Of a stretch of 64,000 nt of DNA, positions 34,101-59,400 are shown in pieces. The notes under the pieces are model-generated. The model was not told the origin of the DNA and ran no database searches. It was given only the letters and a program-made list of their open reading frames with translations. The DNA lies in assembly GCA_020284085.1 (NCBI GenBank), contig JACEVL010000062.1:1490795-1554794 (forward strand). The letters are read 5' to 3'. Each line of letters begins with the position of its first letter. Position 1 is the stretch's first letter. Made by a program: the position numbers and the translations under genes. Source of the DNA: Aporrectodea caliginosa (Eukaryota; Annelida; Clitellata; Crassiclitellata; Lumbricidae).

Positions 34101-34145
34101 TAATGTCAAGAAAATCATGTTGTGTTCCACATAGATGTTGAGAAA

Positions 34146-34255
34146 ATCGCCATGTGGTCCAATTCCTTGATCAGGAACTCTTCAAGAACCCAGAAAACGA
34201 TGTTCAAGTGTTTGACTGTTTGCTTCGGATACTAGAAAGTTTGATTTGCTCAGAG
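34146..34255 (+). other. Possible orphan coding exon
   Basis: One frame reads ENRHVVQFLDQELFKNPEND, then VQVFDCLLRILESLICSEW, with amphipathic, protein-like composition. It is bounded by a weak acceptor (atgttgag) and a donor-like gtatgc. No partner exon on the + strand could be joined in phase, so this may be a lost exon of an old gene copy or chance. Confidence 0.25.
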
Positions 34256-34594
34256 TGGTATGCAGTGATTTCTTTTTCATTTCCTTTTGAGTTTGCTTTT
34301 TTCAGTATTTATTTTCCACTTTAATCTAAGACTGTGTGTGCTAGAACTGTGATTAACAACAGATTTGTAAGTCTCGGCATATATTTACTTCATTCTGTAA
34401 ATTTAAGTTGCAGGCTAAAAATAGTTACATGCAACATTTCCCAATTATAAACAGTTGGGTGTAATAAGCGTTTCATCAAATAAGCATTTAATCAAACAAG
34501 CATTTTCAGCAAATTAACATTACATCTAAATAATTTTAAATGCAACTTTAACAACACTAAACAAACACAATACAATAACATTTGCTATTGCCTT

Positions 34595-34745
34595 CACACA
34601 CTACGTTACGACAGAACATCAAAGGTCCTAAGCAATTGTGCGTAAAGGGCTTGCTCAAGGTCCCCACGCATTGGAGGCGTGAACCCGTACTCCGTACTCT
34701 AAATTACAAGCTGAGCGCTCTAACCAATCGGCCACTGCGCCCCAC
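34595..34745 (-). repeat. SINE family S2
   Basis: Reversed head gcgtgaacccgtactccgta and gagcgctctaaccaatcggc, with tail ttgctcaaggtccccac. It lies just beyond the 3' end of ABHD18. Confidence 0.7.
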
Positions 34746-34927
34746 AGATAACCCTGGTAACAAAGATGTTGATGCTAGATGGAACTTTTGCCCCAGATGA
34801 CAGTATAAAGTCTCGAAACTATGACATGGTAGACTAAAGATCACGAGTCAAAGAAGAGACATTCAAAGCAACTGTCGGCAGGCAGTATTTCTAGTATTTC
34901 AGCTGGCAGATTGTCACAACCCACTGA

Positions 34928-46220
<11,293 letters not shown>

Positions 46221-49200
46221 ATGGCCACTTCTGCTGTTGGCAAGCGCTCGTGTCCTGAATATTACCTAGACACTGACATCAAGGTAGGCATTAATAATTA
46301 TGAGTAGGCCTATAACGATGGTGGTGATGACAATGTTCGATGTGATGGTGACAATGTGCATAGCAGTAGCGTTGTGTGGCAGGAAGTTAGAGTGGCATGG
46401 TATCGAATGTCAGTGCCTACAGAGCAGTAGTGTAGTCCTAAAAAATGAAGCGGGGGAACGCCTGGATATTGAAGTAAGCAAAAAGTGCAATCTTGCAAGA
46501 ATTTTGCATAGGAACGGCGTTCCCCACGTTCCCCCCACTACACCACTGCTACAGAGGAACTGACAGTTCGTCATTGAGCGTTGAACCCACCAGGAAAATT
46601 TGTCCTGATGTCAAATAATATTGCTGTTTGAACTTGAGCGTAGGCTTTGTCTTAAGAGAAATTAATTATTAAGAGTTATCTGAAGCTTGTGTGCCAACTG
46701 TCGCTGGTGGGTGAAACAACTTGTACAAGTAGGCCCTAATATCTGGGTAATGGCACAGCCAGGAAGCAATATAGGTTTTTTTTCATTGGGCATGGTTGCA
46801 GAGTATGGGGTCAGTTTTTTAAATTAAATTTTTTCGGCAATCATTAATTTGGGGGTTGAACCCGTAACACTCCCAAATACACCCATGCATGGGGGGCCCG
46901 ATAGCGCATTGGATAACACACTGGCATAGAGAACGAGAGGTATCGAGTCCCGTAGGGCGGATGTGCTTTGTAGGCTGCTATTAGCGCCGTGTATTGCAGG
47001 CTGTCTGTTCTGTTAGTAGTTAAGATTTATGTCTTCTGTCATTTGTGTCCTTGTGAATTGTTTCAATTGCATATAGTTGTACCCTGTAACTGGTTGCGGT
47101 TTGTCAACCGGATTGTTTGAATAAACGAAAATAAAATATAAGAAGTATTACAGTACTGTACCTCACTATATTACCTTGTCCTACCTTCATCGTTACCTCA
47201 TCTTACCGTATATCCTTTACATTGCCTTGATTTTCAGTACAAGTATAAAAATGAGCATCAAGACATGATGATGTATGAAGCTGTAGTTACATGCCATATA
47301 AAAATCTAAGTTTCACTTTCTTTTCCACAAAATGAGTAAGTATTTATCAATCTGAGCAATTTGTTCTGTGGGGTGTGCTATATAAATTGACAAAATGCAC
47401 TAAAATATAAATAATTAAAGTAACTAACCTACAAGCTATAATATTACTATAATAATAAACTTAGATATTATGGTCGGTTGCTCGTTAAATATTAAGCTCA
47501 CTTTAGACACCTTTAAAACTATGTACACCGAAATTATATACACCGTGTCTCAAAATAAACTGTGCTAAATTGTTTCTGTCAGAATTTCGTCAAATTTCCA
47601 CCAATTTGTATAATTTTTGGTAGGTAGATGGCAAAATGGCTGAAAATGTATGCTATACATAAATTTTCCACCTCACCTAACTCATATCACCGCAATACCT
47701 TGCTAAACACAGATGTACCATTTTTCTATATAACGCTTAAATTTTATTACATGCAACAAACTATCTGACGACTTAATTAGCACGCAGTAAAGTAAAATAT
47801 GGTTTACTTAGCAGAGTTTTTAATTGTTATGACAAATCTGCTTAAAAGTGTTAGAATTGGTGCTCGAAATGTGCCCTGCTTACACGGACAACAAGCGCTT
47901 AGACGGCGACGCCACTGGCCGATAGCGGCATCAACGATCGACTGGTCAAAGCGCGCCCACTCGTCGATCAGACGAGTTTTGAGTTCGTCGAAGTTGGCTA
48001 TTCTGGAGCGGTAAACCTTCTCCAGCAGCACACTCCATATGCTATTGTCGACTGGGTTCAGATCCGGTGAATTCGGCGGCCACAGTGTTGGAGGTATGAA
48101 GTCGGGCGTTTCTCGCTCCAGGAAAGAGACAGTGTCGCGTGCTCGATGCGCCGGGGCGCCATCCTGTTGACAGACAAAAAACTCGCCCTGGGATATCCGG
48201 CGTATTTCTGGCAGTAGCTACTGGGCAAGAAGGTTGTCGCGATAGTATGCCCCATTCACTTTGACACCCGGCTCGATGAAATGGATTTCAGTGCAGCCAA
48301 GTTTCGAGTGTTATATTGAAAATTGGTACATCTGTGTTTAACAAGGTAGTGCGGTGATATGAGTTAGGTGAGGTGGAAAATTTATGTATAGCATAAATTT
48401 TCAGCCATTTTGCCATCTACCTACCAAAAATTATTAAAATTGGTGGAAATTTGACGAAGTTCTGACAGAAACAATTTAGCACAGTTTATTTTGAGACACG
48501 GTGTAAATATCAACTTCAGTCAAAATTAGTAAAGAGTTCGGAGATCCCACGAAGGTAGACGGTTCAACGTGAACGGCTCTGGCAGCCATAAGAAGTAGTT
48601 AAGCAGTGGAAGCTACTAATCGTTGAGTAAAGGTTTAAAAAAGTAGGTTCAGAGCAGTTAAATGTTTATTACTCCGTCACTGCACGTCCGTGCCCTAGTG
48701 CCAGGCAGTGCCAGTCCCAAGCCTGGATGAAGGAGGAGGGCGACTCTAATGATCTTTGTTATCACACAGTGTCGTTAAACTGAAACTACTACGAAATGTA
48801 AATCAATTCGTTTTTCTATAGCGACTGTATCATGGCTTTGACCCTGCTCATTTTTAATGCATTTATTGGGCGATCGAGGTTCTTCACCAGCACTGAGCGG
48901 TGTGTTCTGTAAGATGTGCTATATAAATTGACAAAATGATGTTAGATGTTAACCATCTAGCAACTGACTGCGTATATAGGTGCCCTAACCAGCGGGACCC
49001 TGGTCCCTTCTGGGTTCCCTTTTGTTACCAACAGATTTTTCTTCTTTGTACAGCGAAATGTTACTTTGCCAATGTTTGGAACAATAAATTGATGGTTATG
49101 GTTATGGTTATGGTTAAAATACAATAAAATACAATTAATTGAAATAACTACGTACAGGCTATAACAATACTATAATAATAATAATAATAATAATAAACTT

Positions 49201-52200
49201 AAATAAAATTATATGGTCGGTCATTCATTAAATATAAATGTCACTTAAGACACCTTTAAAACTGGTGGTTCCGAAATTATATAATCATCAACTTCAGTCA
49301 GTAGTAAAGTTGCGTGTCATTTAAAATTTAAAAAAAGGTAAACGTTCGATGTAAAACCGGCCTAATGGAAAATATTTCAGCTTGGTTCAAGCAGTTTGAA
49401 TCTAGAGTTTCGCAAGCATCTTGAGTCATTCTATTCGAAAGCCACGACTGCGGAAGACCGTGCTCGCTGCCTTGAGTTGCTCACTGCGCTCGACATCAGC
49501 AGCGCAGTAAAAAACCAAAGGAATGCTTACTCCAATAGTCATGGTCATAGGCCTATTGCTAAGCCGCACGACAGAAGACCATTCACAGCATGTGGTAAGA
49601 AAAACAAGGCTCTGGTTTAGGTAAGGTATTGTATTGTTTAAAGCATTGTTATTATCAGTGTTTGTGTCCAATGGTTAGTGTGGTTGACTGTCAACCCACA
49701 GGTGAGAGGTTCAAATCCGAGACAGGGCTGTGAGATATTTTGAGATTTCTGTACCACTTGCGCCACCTAGTGAATGAATACACTGACATTAAAAGGCATG
49801 GCTCCCATTCAAACTTCGCAACTGCACAGTGCACACCCGTGCCACTACTGTACAGCCAGGCGGTACCAGTCCCAAGCCTGGATGAAGGAGGAGGGTGACA
49901 CTAAAGATTGTTGTTAGCACTCAGTGTTGTTAAACAGAAACCACTACAAAAGGGCACATTGGTGAATTATCTTGCCCTTGCTGCATTCATTTGAAAAATG
50001 TGAAGGGTTGAGGTGATATGCCAAGGTTAAGAAAATGAAGTCGCTATCACCTTGTACCAGCGGCTACTTCTCTGGATTAGCTTTGATGGCTGCTCTTCTT
50101 GTTCTTATTGTGGTAATTTAATTGACCTGACCATCCTGTGAATAACTTTCTCTTCTCCTTCTGCCCTCTTGTGAATGTGAATGCAAAACTAGTACTTGAA
50201 TTTTACCCTCCATAAGAGGTCGGGCAATAAGATTTACGACCTGCCGGGGGTGTAATTTTTTGAGGGTAGGGGGTACACTTTTCCTCTGTTTAGAATAACC
50301 CCACTTGTTATACTTTGATTGCAAATTGGACAATGTCCATTTATGTTTGGTATAAGCTTAACATATCCCACTGACTTTTTCATACTGTTAGTCAAACAAT
50401 ACTATTTATTATTTTTATTGTTATTTTATCATCATCATCGTCGTCGTCATCATCATCATCATTATCATCATAGGTTTTAAAAGTGCAAGTTGATATACCG
50501 TTACTATGCAGAAGGAAGGTAGAAGGGGAAATTGGTTCCCCACTGTCAAACTAAGTTACCCATTTGCTGCCGTCATATCGATGGCTGGAAGCACAAAGGT
50601 GCTAAGCGCACTTTTTTGGGTTTTTCAAAAAAGTAGTGCATAATATGCCTGGAAGAAATATACATCGGAGCACAAAGGTACTAACGTTTACGATGTTAAT
50701 TTGGATCACTTGGCACCAAAACACAATTGGGCTAAGTCTCATTGGCTGAAATCCATAGAGCGCAAATAGCTCAAGCGCACTTAATACCTATGTGCACCCT
50801 CTTTTTTTAACGCCTTGTCTTTGTTGTTGACTTCCACGCCATTCGCCATTACTGTTTATCGTCGTCCCCGTTACAAAAATAATAAAAGTTACATTAAAAA
50901 TAACAGAAACAATATCTCGAAATCTTTATTATTGAAATGCATAAACGAGTGCATCGTTTCAGTTCTGCAAAAGCGCTTCAGATGATCATGGACCTTAATG
51001 ATTCAATCGAGGAATCCAGTGATGATGGTAAGCTTATTAATAGGAACCTTAGAAAATGCTGTAAAATTATGGAAAATAAATGTTGATGTTTGGGAAATTA
51101 AGTGATTTAAAGCTCGAAATCGGCTTATGTGGTAAAATTGTAAAAATTATGCGGTATTATGCAGTAAGGTTTGGGCTGCATCGAAAGGCAATGTCATGGA
51201 CGTCTCATCGGTATTATTAAGCAACTACAGGTAGGATCGTGACCACCAGAACACACCTGCAGACGCATAGACCGGTATTGCTTGCCATAGTGAATATTAA
51301 AACCAGCGATGCATCCCTCCGTGTTTCTTTACATTGTTTAACTTGGGTATGCATTTTGTCTGTCTTAGGAACATCTACTGAACATCTGGCAACTGATTTG
51401 CCTGCAACTATGCTTCCTCTGGACCTCGAGGTTTCTTCTCCGCTTAATCGTACACCTGCTATGACAGTTGAAGGGCTTGATCCTACACTTCCTCTAGTCT
51501 TGGAGCCTTTTTGCAGAGAGGTTTCTGCAGTAGAAGTGCTCGACCATTCACACCTGCTGACGTCCGAGCCTTTCAACCTTCATGTTGCAAGTATGGCCAC
51601 TCCGATGGAAAGAACTCGTACCCGTAAAGTTATCATCATTACTCGCCTAAGGTAGTTCTTTGTACTATCATTTCAAATGTGGTTTCAATTATTATTTTAA
51701 GATGTAGGTCTAATAGTCATTGTCTCTATGGAGTAGTCATTTTCTTGTATTTCTGCCATTATAATTGATGAATTAATTTACTTAAACTACTCTTATGATG
51801 AAAATACAAAAGTTAAATTAAACTTCTGTTAAACTTGTCATCAGTTACTACAGTGTACTATGATTATGAATGTTTCATTGTAATCGCAATGCATTCTGTG
51901 AATGTGAACTTCAATAAAGGAAGATTATTAAATTATTAAAAATGAGTGTTTAATTGGCATTTATTTTTATTTTACATGTCATGTAGGCCATCAATCTTGC
52001 AACCTTTGCAAGTTCCAGTCGGGGTTATTTCTTCTCAACAGATGTCACCTGATTCAGTGCTTCCAACAACAGTTGATGTAGTTAATCCTCCACATCCAAC
52101 AGAAGTTACAGTGTCTACTCGTTCAACTTCTCTCTCTAACGAAGAGCCTGGTCCCTCAGGAAGTCTTCCTCTCAGCGACGATGCATCTACACCTTGCCTA

Positions 52201-55155
52201 CCACCATCAGATATGGAGGAGCGTTCACGAAAGCGTAAACGAAATACACAAGGTTGGAAACGAAATGTTAGGCAGCTATCTCGAGCTAATGGAAAGGAGT
52301 ATGTTTCGAGGAAAGGGAAACTAGTGGCGGGAAAAAAACCATGTGGGGGTTGCGAAGAAGGATGTCGTTTTAAGTGTGGGGTCATGATTTCGGAAGATAA
52401 GCAAGTGCAATTATGCAACGAGTATTACTCGTTGCAAGACATTCAGTGCAAGTCTCAGTTCCTCTGCAGCGCAGTCACTGAAGTTGCTGTCCGCAGGCGT
52501 AGCATAGATGCTGCAACTGGAGAGGCTGTAAGCACAAAGCGCAAGAAAAGTCGAGAGTATTATTTGATGTCCGATGATGATCGAATGCGTGTCTGTAGAA
52601 ACTTCTTTTGCAGTACTCTTGCTATTTCAATCAAGATTGTTAACAGGGCTTTAAAAGGTAAATCAGATACTGGTTTATTTGTTGGAAAAGATGGTCGGAA
52701 AGGAAAGGTTCCTGCAAATAAAACTTCAGATGAGAATATCCAGAAGATCGTCGATCACATAAACAGCTTTCCGCAGGTTGAATCGCATTACACTCGCAAA
52801 GACTCACGTAAACGGTATTTGGCACCTGATCTTAATATTCAACAGCTTTACCGTTTGTACAGTGAGGATTACTGTCAAAGGCTTGGAGTAGCACCTGTTA
52901 AGCAAGAAATCTATCGAAGAGTCTTCAATACCCAATTTAATCTTGGCTTCTTTATTCCTAAGAAAGATCAGTGCTCCACTTGTAATAGCTACAGAAATGC
53001 TGTGGATACAGAGAAGACGAACTTGCATGATGCATGGGAAGCACATAAAAGGCGAGAAAAAGAGTCTATGGAGGAGAAGAGTCGCGATAAAGTAAAAGCT
53101 TGCAGTGACCAATCGTATCGAGCCATAACATTTGATCTTGAAGCAGTTCTCTCTACTCCACATGCAGGTGATTCACAAATATATTATAGAAGGAAGCTTG
53201 CTGTGTACAACTTTACGATACTGGAATCGGCATCCCAACAAGGATTCAATTACATATGGGACGAGACAGAAGGTGGTAGGGGAGCAAATGATATAGGGTC
53301 CGCCCTTCTGGATTACTTGCGAAAACTTCCAGCAACCGTCACGCACGTCACATCATTCTCAGATACTTGCGGTGGACAAAATCGCAACCAGTTTATCTGT
53401 GCAGTCATGTTGTACGCCATTAGAACATTGCCTTCTCTACAAACTGTTGATCTAAAGTATATGGAGAGTGGCCACTCGTATTTAGATGTAGATCTAATGC
53501 ACTCCCTGATTGAGCGAGCTACAAAGCATCTCAAAATTTATACAACTCGTGATTGGGAAGTGGCGATAGCCGGTGCACGAAAGAAAGCTCCTCCATTTAT
53601 CGTTCAGCGAATGATGCACACAGACTTCAGTGACTTGAAGATGCTGGCTTCTACTCTTCTACTAAATCGCAGCAAGAATATGGAGGGGGATACGGTGAAT
53701 TGGCTACGTGTTAAGTGGCTGCGCTTCAGTAAACTTCACCCATTTGTCATTGAGTACAAATACCAGATTAGTGATGAGAATTTCCTTCGCCTCAACATAT
53801 CCAGCAAACGCGGCAGGCCAAACACACTGATAGGGGACCTTACACCAGCCTATCTCTCTCGAATCCCAATCTCGACGGCCAAAAAAGCTGACCTCCTTGC
53901 GCTACTGAAGAGCAGAGTAATTCCGGCAGAGCATGCGGTTTTCTACAATGACTTGCCTTCAAATGCTAGAGCTCGAGACTGTCTTCCGGAGCCCTGTGCT
54001 GACGAGGAAGAAGACTGAATTCAAACTTAATGTTATTCTTTTCTTATCTGAAACTAATGGCTTGAATGCAGAGCATTATTTTATAATTACTGTTGCATTT
54101 TATTGTTTTACTTCTTCAACGTGTGAAATGTGGATAAATTATGGAGGAAGATGCATTTTGGTGCTTCTTGATTTTCATTATAATATTTTTTTCTTAAATC
54201 TTTATTGGATGTTAATTATAATGATAAGTATGACAGCTATGATTATCACATTAATTTGAAGGAAAACTCGGCGTAAGAGTCGCTCATACTTGAATTAAAT
54301 TATTTTTGGTTATTTTCCTGATATTATTAGGAGTTTTTTTGCTTAAAAGACATTTTAAAATTAAATAATATAATCATGTGGTGCTTAATAAATTAACAAA
54401 TGCTTAAAGGCTAGTTAGAACAGTATTTATTAAGGGTCTTCTAAAACAATTGTCAAAACAGTTGACATGAATTAGTATTTCAGGTGTCCCAGCATCAGCG
54501 CACAAAAGTCCTAAGTGCATATATTTCCTTACAGTAATTTTACAAAGTCATTTTTTTTTTACAAACAGAATTATTTGTGCAAAAATAAAAATACTTGTAA
54601 CACTGCAATAAGCTCTTCTTTTGGAAAAGTCATTGCAAATCGAATTATTTTGAATAATGAATTTTAGCAACACATAACAAAACTTCAACTTCAGTTTTCT
54701 TAGAATTAAGAAAAGTGCGCTTAGCACCTTTGTGCTTCCAGCCATCGATATTTGCCTTGGTTGAGAAAATGAAGTCACTAGCACTCGATAGCTTTAGCTG
54801 AGGATTGGCTGAATGAACTGCCTTCTCTGTGTTACCATGGCAACAATTTCATTTTGATTGGTTGGTGGCTGTTTGAGCGCATGTTGAGTGGCTGATATTT
54901 AGGCCACTTCATGACCTGTTAATGTCTTTTTCAGGTCACAAAGAGGCCACATTTAACCCCTACATGACGAGCCACAAAAGAGAGTTCACTGGTCATACCC
55001 CCTGTGACACAATTGGAAACAGGTAACAGTTCTGTTTCAAAGTAAAAAGATACAGAGGCAGACCAAGACTACACTGAATAGATAATATAAATGGACTAAC
55101 ACTACATAAGGGGAGCAATGGACTTGATTAATGACTGAGGACAATGGATATCATT

Positions 55156-55190
<35 letters not shown>

Positions 55191-55308
55191 TCCAAAAGAT
55201 CCAAAAGATCTCAGTCACAATTCAGCGGTTCAACGCTATCGCGTGCCTGGGTTCGATGAGGCCCTAGAACCTTTATTTTAAGAACCATGATTTTAAGAAC
55301 TTTGATTT

Positions 55309-55362
<54 letters not shown>

Positions 55363-56403
55363 CTTACATAATTATATGGGTCGGTTGTTCGTTAAATATA
55401 AGGCTCACTTAAGACACCTTTAAAACTGTTGTCACCGAAATTACTTATTCATCAACTTCGGTAAGTCGTTACATCACCTTGCTGAATATCACAGAATTGG
55501 TAAGATTAGGTCGACGTCAACGGCCACAAGATGTCGTTAAACAGTGAAAATAAAGCAATCGTTACATAGCTGTCCGCAGCTGGTAAATAGCTCGACGTGA
55601 AAACAATGGACAATACTAATAATAATTATTGTTGAACAGGTGCTAAAAAGCGGTTCAATGTATATGTGGCGGTAGTTTTCCTATAGCGACCGTATGGCCT
55701 TGAACGGTTGAACCTCCTCGTTTTCAGTGAATTGATCGGGTGAGATCCTTCACCACCGCTGTGTCCGTTTGAATGGGTGCCACCGCCATTTCAGTTCCCC
55801 GTGTACGGACTGTGCTAGCCCGAGATTTGAATTTCTGAAAATTAATAAGCCATCATCGGAATGGTGGTATAATAATCATTATAATTATACTTATTCTAGT
55901 AATAGTAATAGCAGTAACAATAATCATAATTATTATACTTATTCTAGTAATAATAGAAACAGTAACAGTAATAGGCCTAATAATAATAATAATAACGTTA
56001 ACGATTACAATAATAACCTTTAATACATGGCCGATTGATTTTCGTGAAATATAAAGCTTACTTAAGACACCTTTAAAACTGTCGTTACCGAAATTACATA
56101 ACCATCAACCTCGGTTAATCGTTAGATCTGTCACCGCACAGGGTAAAAAGTTCGACGTGAACGGCTTTGGCAGCCACAAGATGTCATTAAACAATGGAAA
56201 CTGATTATAATAGTTGAAGAGGGGTTCAAAGCGAATGTTGGCTTGCCACCCGACAGAGGTCAGAACAAAAACAACAGGCGAGTGCGAAGTTCCCTTGCAA
56301 TTAATTAATTATTCGGGGAACCTTGTAAGTTCTCTTGCAGGGTCTGGGGCGGGTATTAGAGTCGCAGGTAGACAGATTTAAGAATAAATACACAAATTTA
56401 ACA

Positions 56404-56454
<51 letters not shown>

Positions 56455-59400
56455 ATATAGGTACAATAAAATTGAACAATTAATATATAAGTTTAAGAAT
56501 GTAGGCCTAATCATTTCACGAAAATGGGAAAAAAAATCACAATTAGAAAGTGTTAATATGAGCTAAAAAAAGAAGCCCATGGTAGACGTAGAATAACTAA
56601 TAAAAGAAAGACGGGCATAAACAAATAGAAAATATTTTTAAAATATTTTTTCACGCACCACTTAGCGACACCTGGCGTGCGCCGCATACCACTAGTGGTA
56701 CGCGTACCACCGTTTGAAAACCGCTGATCTAGACCACATGGTCGCTTTAGTAAAACATTTACATCTTTTTAAAACCCAGCTACTGTCTTTTATTTTCTAT
56801 TTTCTTAACTGCTGTAAGGTTTTTTAACAACTTAAAAATTATTTTATGAACTTTCTTCCGAACCGTTTTATCATCCGCTTTAAATTGTTTTCTAAATTGC
56901 TTACAGATTTTTAGAAAGTGATGTGCAAGCTGTTTTATAAACGGCTTCGCTAGCTGTGATTGCAGTCTGTCTGTTTAGAACTGCGTTTATAAGCATTGCT
57001 TGGGAACTGTTGCTGTGTCTGTCAACACAGAGAGTTTAACTCCTTGGTTCTGAGATTCCGCTGTGGCTACTCCTACCACTTCCTTTGACCTTTGAAGTGG
57101 CCAGCTTATCTCAAGTCTTGACGTTAAACAGATGTCAGTTTTTATAAACATCCGTGTCTTGGGCTTGTTGCTGAAGTAACAACCTGTTGGATGGATTTTA
57201 CAAGGAAACTAATAGGGTCAGATATAGGGTTGGTGCCATTTTGGTGGGTGTGGCTTCAAAAGCTATATGCGGGAAAAATATTAATGTGAAATATATAAAA
57301 TTATATGCATATGTATAATATATATCACTAAAACTAATATATAAAGCATGTGTAAAATATATTATATATATATATCATTTACCTTTAGTAGCTTATCTAT
57401 AGTGTTAAACAGATGTGCATACGAAGTCGTATGCATATATAGGGTCAGATATATATATATAATGTATATATGTATATTATACATGTGTATGTGGTACAAA
57501 TGCAAGACTGTGTATGTATGTAAATGTGTGTGTGTATGTCTGCTTGTATATTTGTATGTATGCATGCTTTTAAGTATTTACATGTATACTTGTGTGTTGA
57601 ATATATGATAGATAAACACTGCTTTTCGTACACTGGGAACGCCCTCTTTAAGAGGCAGTTCAGATGCCCCATTAATTATTGTGAGGTTGCATTATAGTGA
57701 GTGGTTTTGGGAGGTGTCTGGAAGACGCCACTTAAATGTTTAGTTATAATACAGTTATTACAGTACATTGCATTTATTGTATTGTATTGTATTGTATATA
57801 AAGATTTATATAGGGCCTCTCTCAGAATAACTATTCAGAAGCGCTCTGAGCACGAAAACCCCGGGGGAAAAGAAACGTCTTTAAAGAACGAGAGACCAAA
57901 GAGGAAAAACTATAGTCATTAAGTTTTATCTGATTTTAGGCTACTTTACATAGTGAGGTAAATATATGTGAACCTGAGGAAAAATGTTGAGACCTATAAT
58001 GCGTCTCTAAGACATGTTCGCAGTAGTTACTGTGTAACTACGAAGATAGCATTGCCCTCCTGCTTTATCCGTGCTTTGGACTGGCACTACCAGAGTATGG
58101 GCATGCTACATTGGATTTCGTATTATAATGGCGTATGGTATAACTATAACCGTATACCGTATGTATATTAAATGTGGGTGTGTGCATGTGGATAATTCGA
58201 GATGACTTTTCTTGAATGGGTGGGGGGTGGCGGGAGGACCCCTAACTCAGGTCAGAGATCTAAGAATCTAAGATAATCTGGTTTAATGTTTCATTGAGGA
58301 ATTGGTGACAGCTTGTGGCTGTGGGGCACACCCTGAGCCACCACTTGACGTGACACATTTTGTCTCCAGTTCTTGTTCCCTGAGAGACGGGGTCTTTGAT
58401 TGATGGGGGCTCCACGGTCCTTGAGCCCTGGATCCCCTTCGCCCCAAGTGGCACTTCCGTTTCCCTCGATGAGAATAAACATTTAAGTAGTTTCACTTAT
58501 CCAGTCACGTGCATTAGTCTAGTGGTTGGGTTGCAACGACGTCTGGGTTCATATCCCACCAGGGATCACAACAGAGGCCTCGAGATTTCTGTCCACTGCG
58601 CCACCTAGCGAACTCTGATGATATTAAACAAGTAATATAATGTAATTAGCAACGTCTATTGCGCCGGTGTCTAATTGACAAGGCATCAACCGATGGCAGG
58701 CCAAAACCAAGCCATAATCAGGTCAAGATTTAAGATCAGTCCGTAAGAGACAGTGTTCCTACGGTGGATAAGCAATTTGAAAGAGGTAAGTTTTCAGCCG
58801 AGAACGAAATGACACAAGCGACTGAGTACAGCGTACAGACACAGGAAGAGAGTTCAAAAAAGTAGGTCCAGATACTGAAAAAGCTCGTTTGCCAAGAACA
58901 GTTCTTGATTTTGGTATGACCAGACAAAGATAATCAGATGACCTCATTGAATAATGATATTAAAGTCTGGGGAATAAGAACTTGTACTACACTCTCGGTG
59001 GGAGGTCATGCCGCTAGGGAGAGGACTGGTCATCCGCCCTCATGGACCGAGGCCAAGAAAATGAAGTCGCTAACACTTAGTTGCCATGGCATCCGGACTT
59101 ATATCAAGAAACGGCTAAAATATTAGACAATCCTATCAGGTAGTTATTCATACGTCCTTTCCTTTATCTTTGTCTTTAGTACCTGTATGCTTCAGACCAC
59201 TCGCATACCTCTGCAGTTAGGTATATCTTTCCCTATCTGCCGACCTTCTAACCCTCTTACATCGATTAACTCTCATGCTGGCAAGATTCTGAGCGAGAGT
59301 GAATGAGTGCGCGAGTTAGTGAGAGTGAGTCAGGGCCGAGGCCAAGAAAATGGGTCGGTAACACTTAATTGCCATGGCACTGACTGACTTATATCAAGAA

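Noticed and set aside
50583..54743. piggyBac identity for the intact element, suggested by the acidic N-terminus of its product
   Set aside because: piggyBac uses TTAA targets and a different DDD context. The flanks here are ATCGAT and the core has FSDTCGGQNRN.
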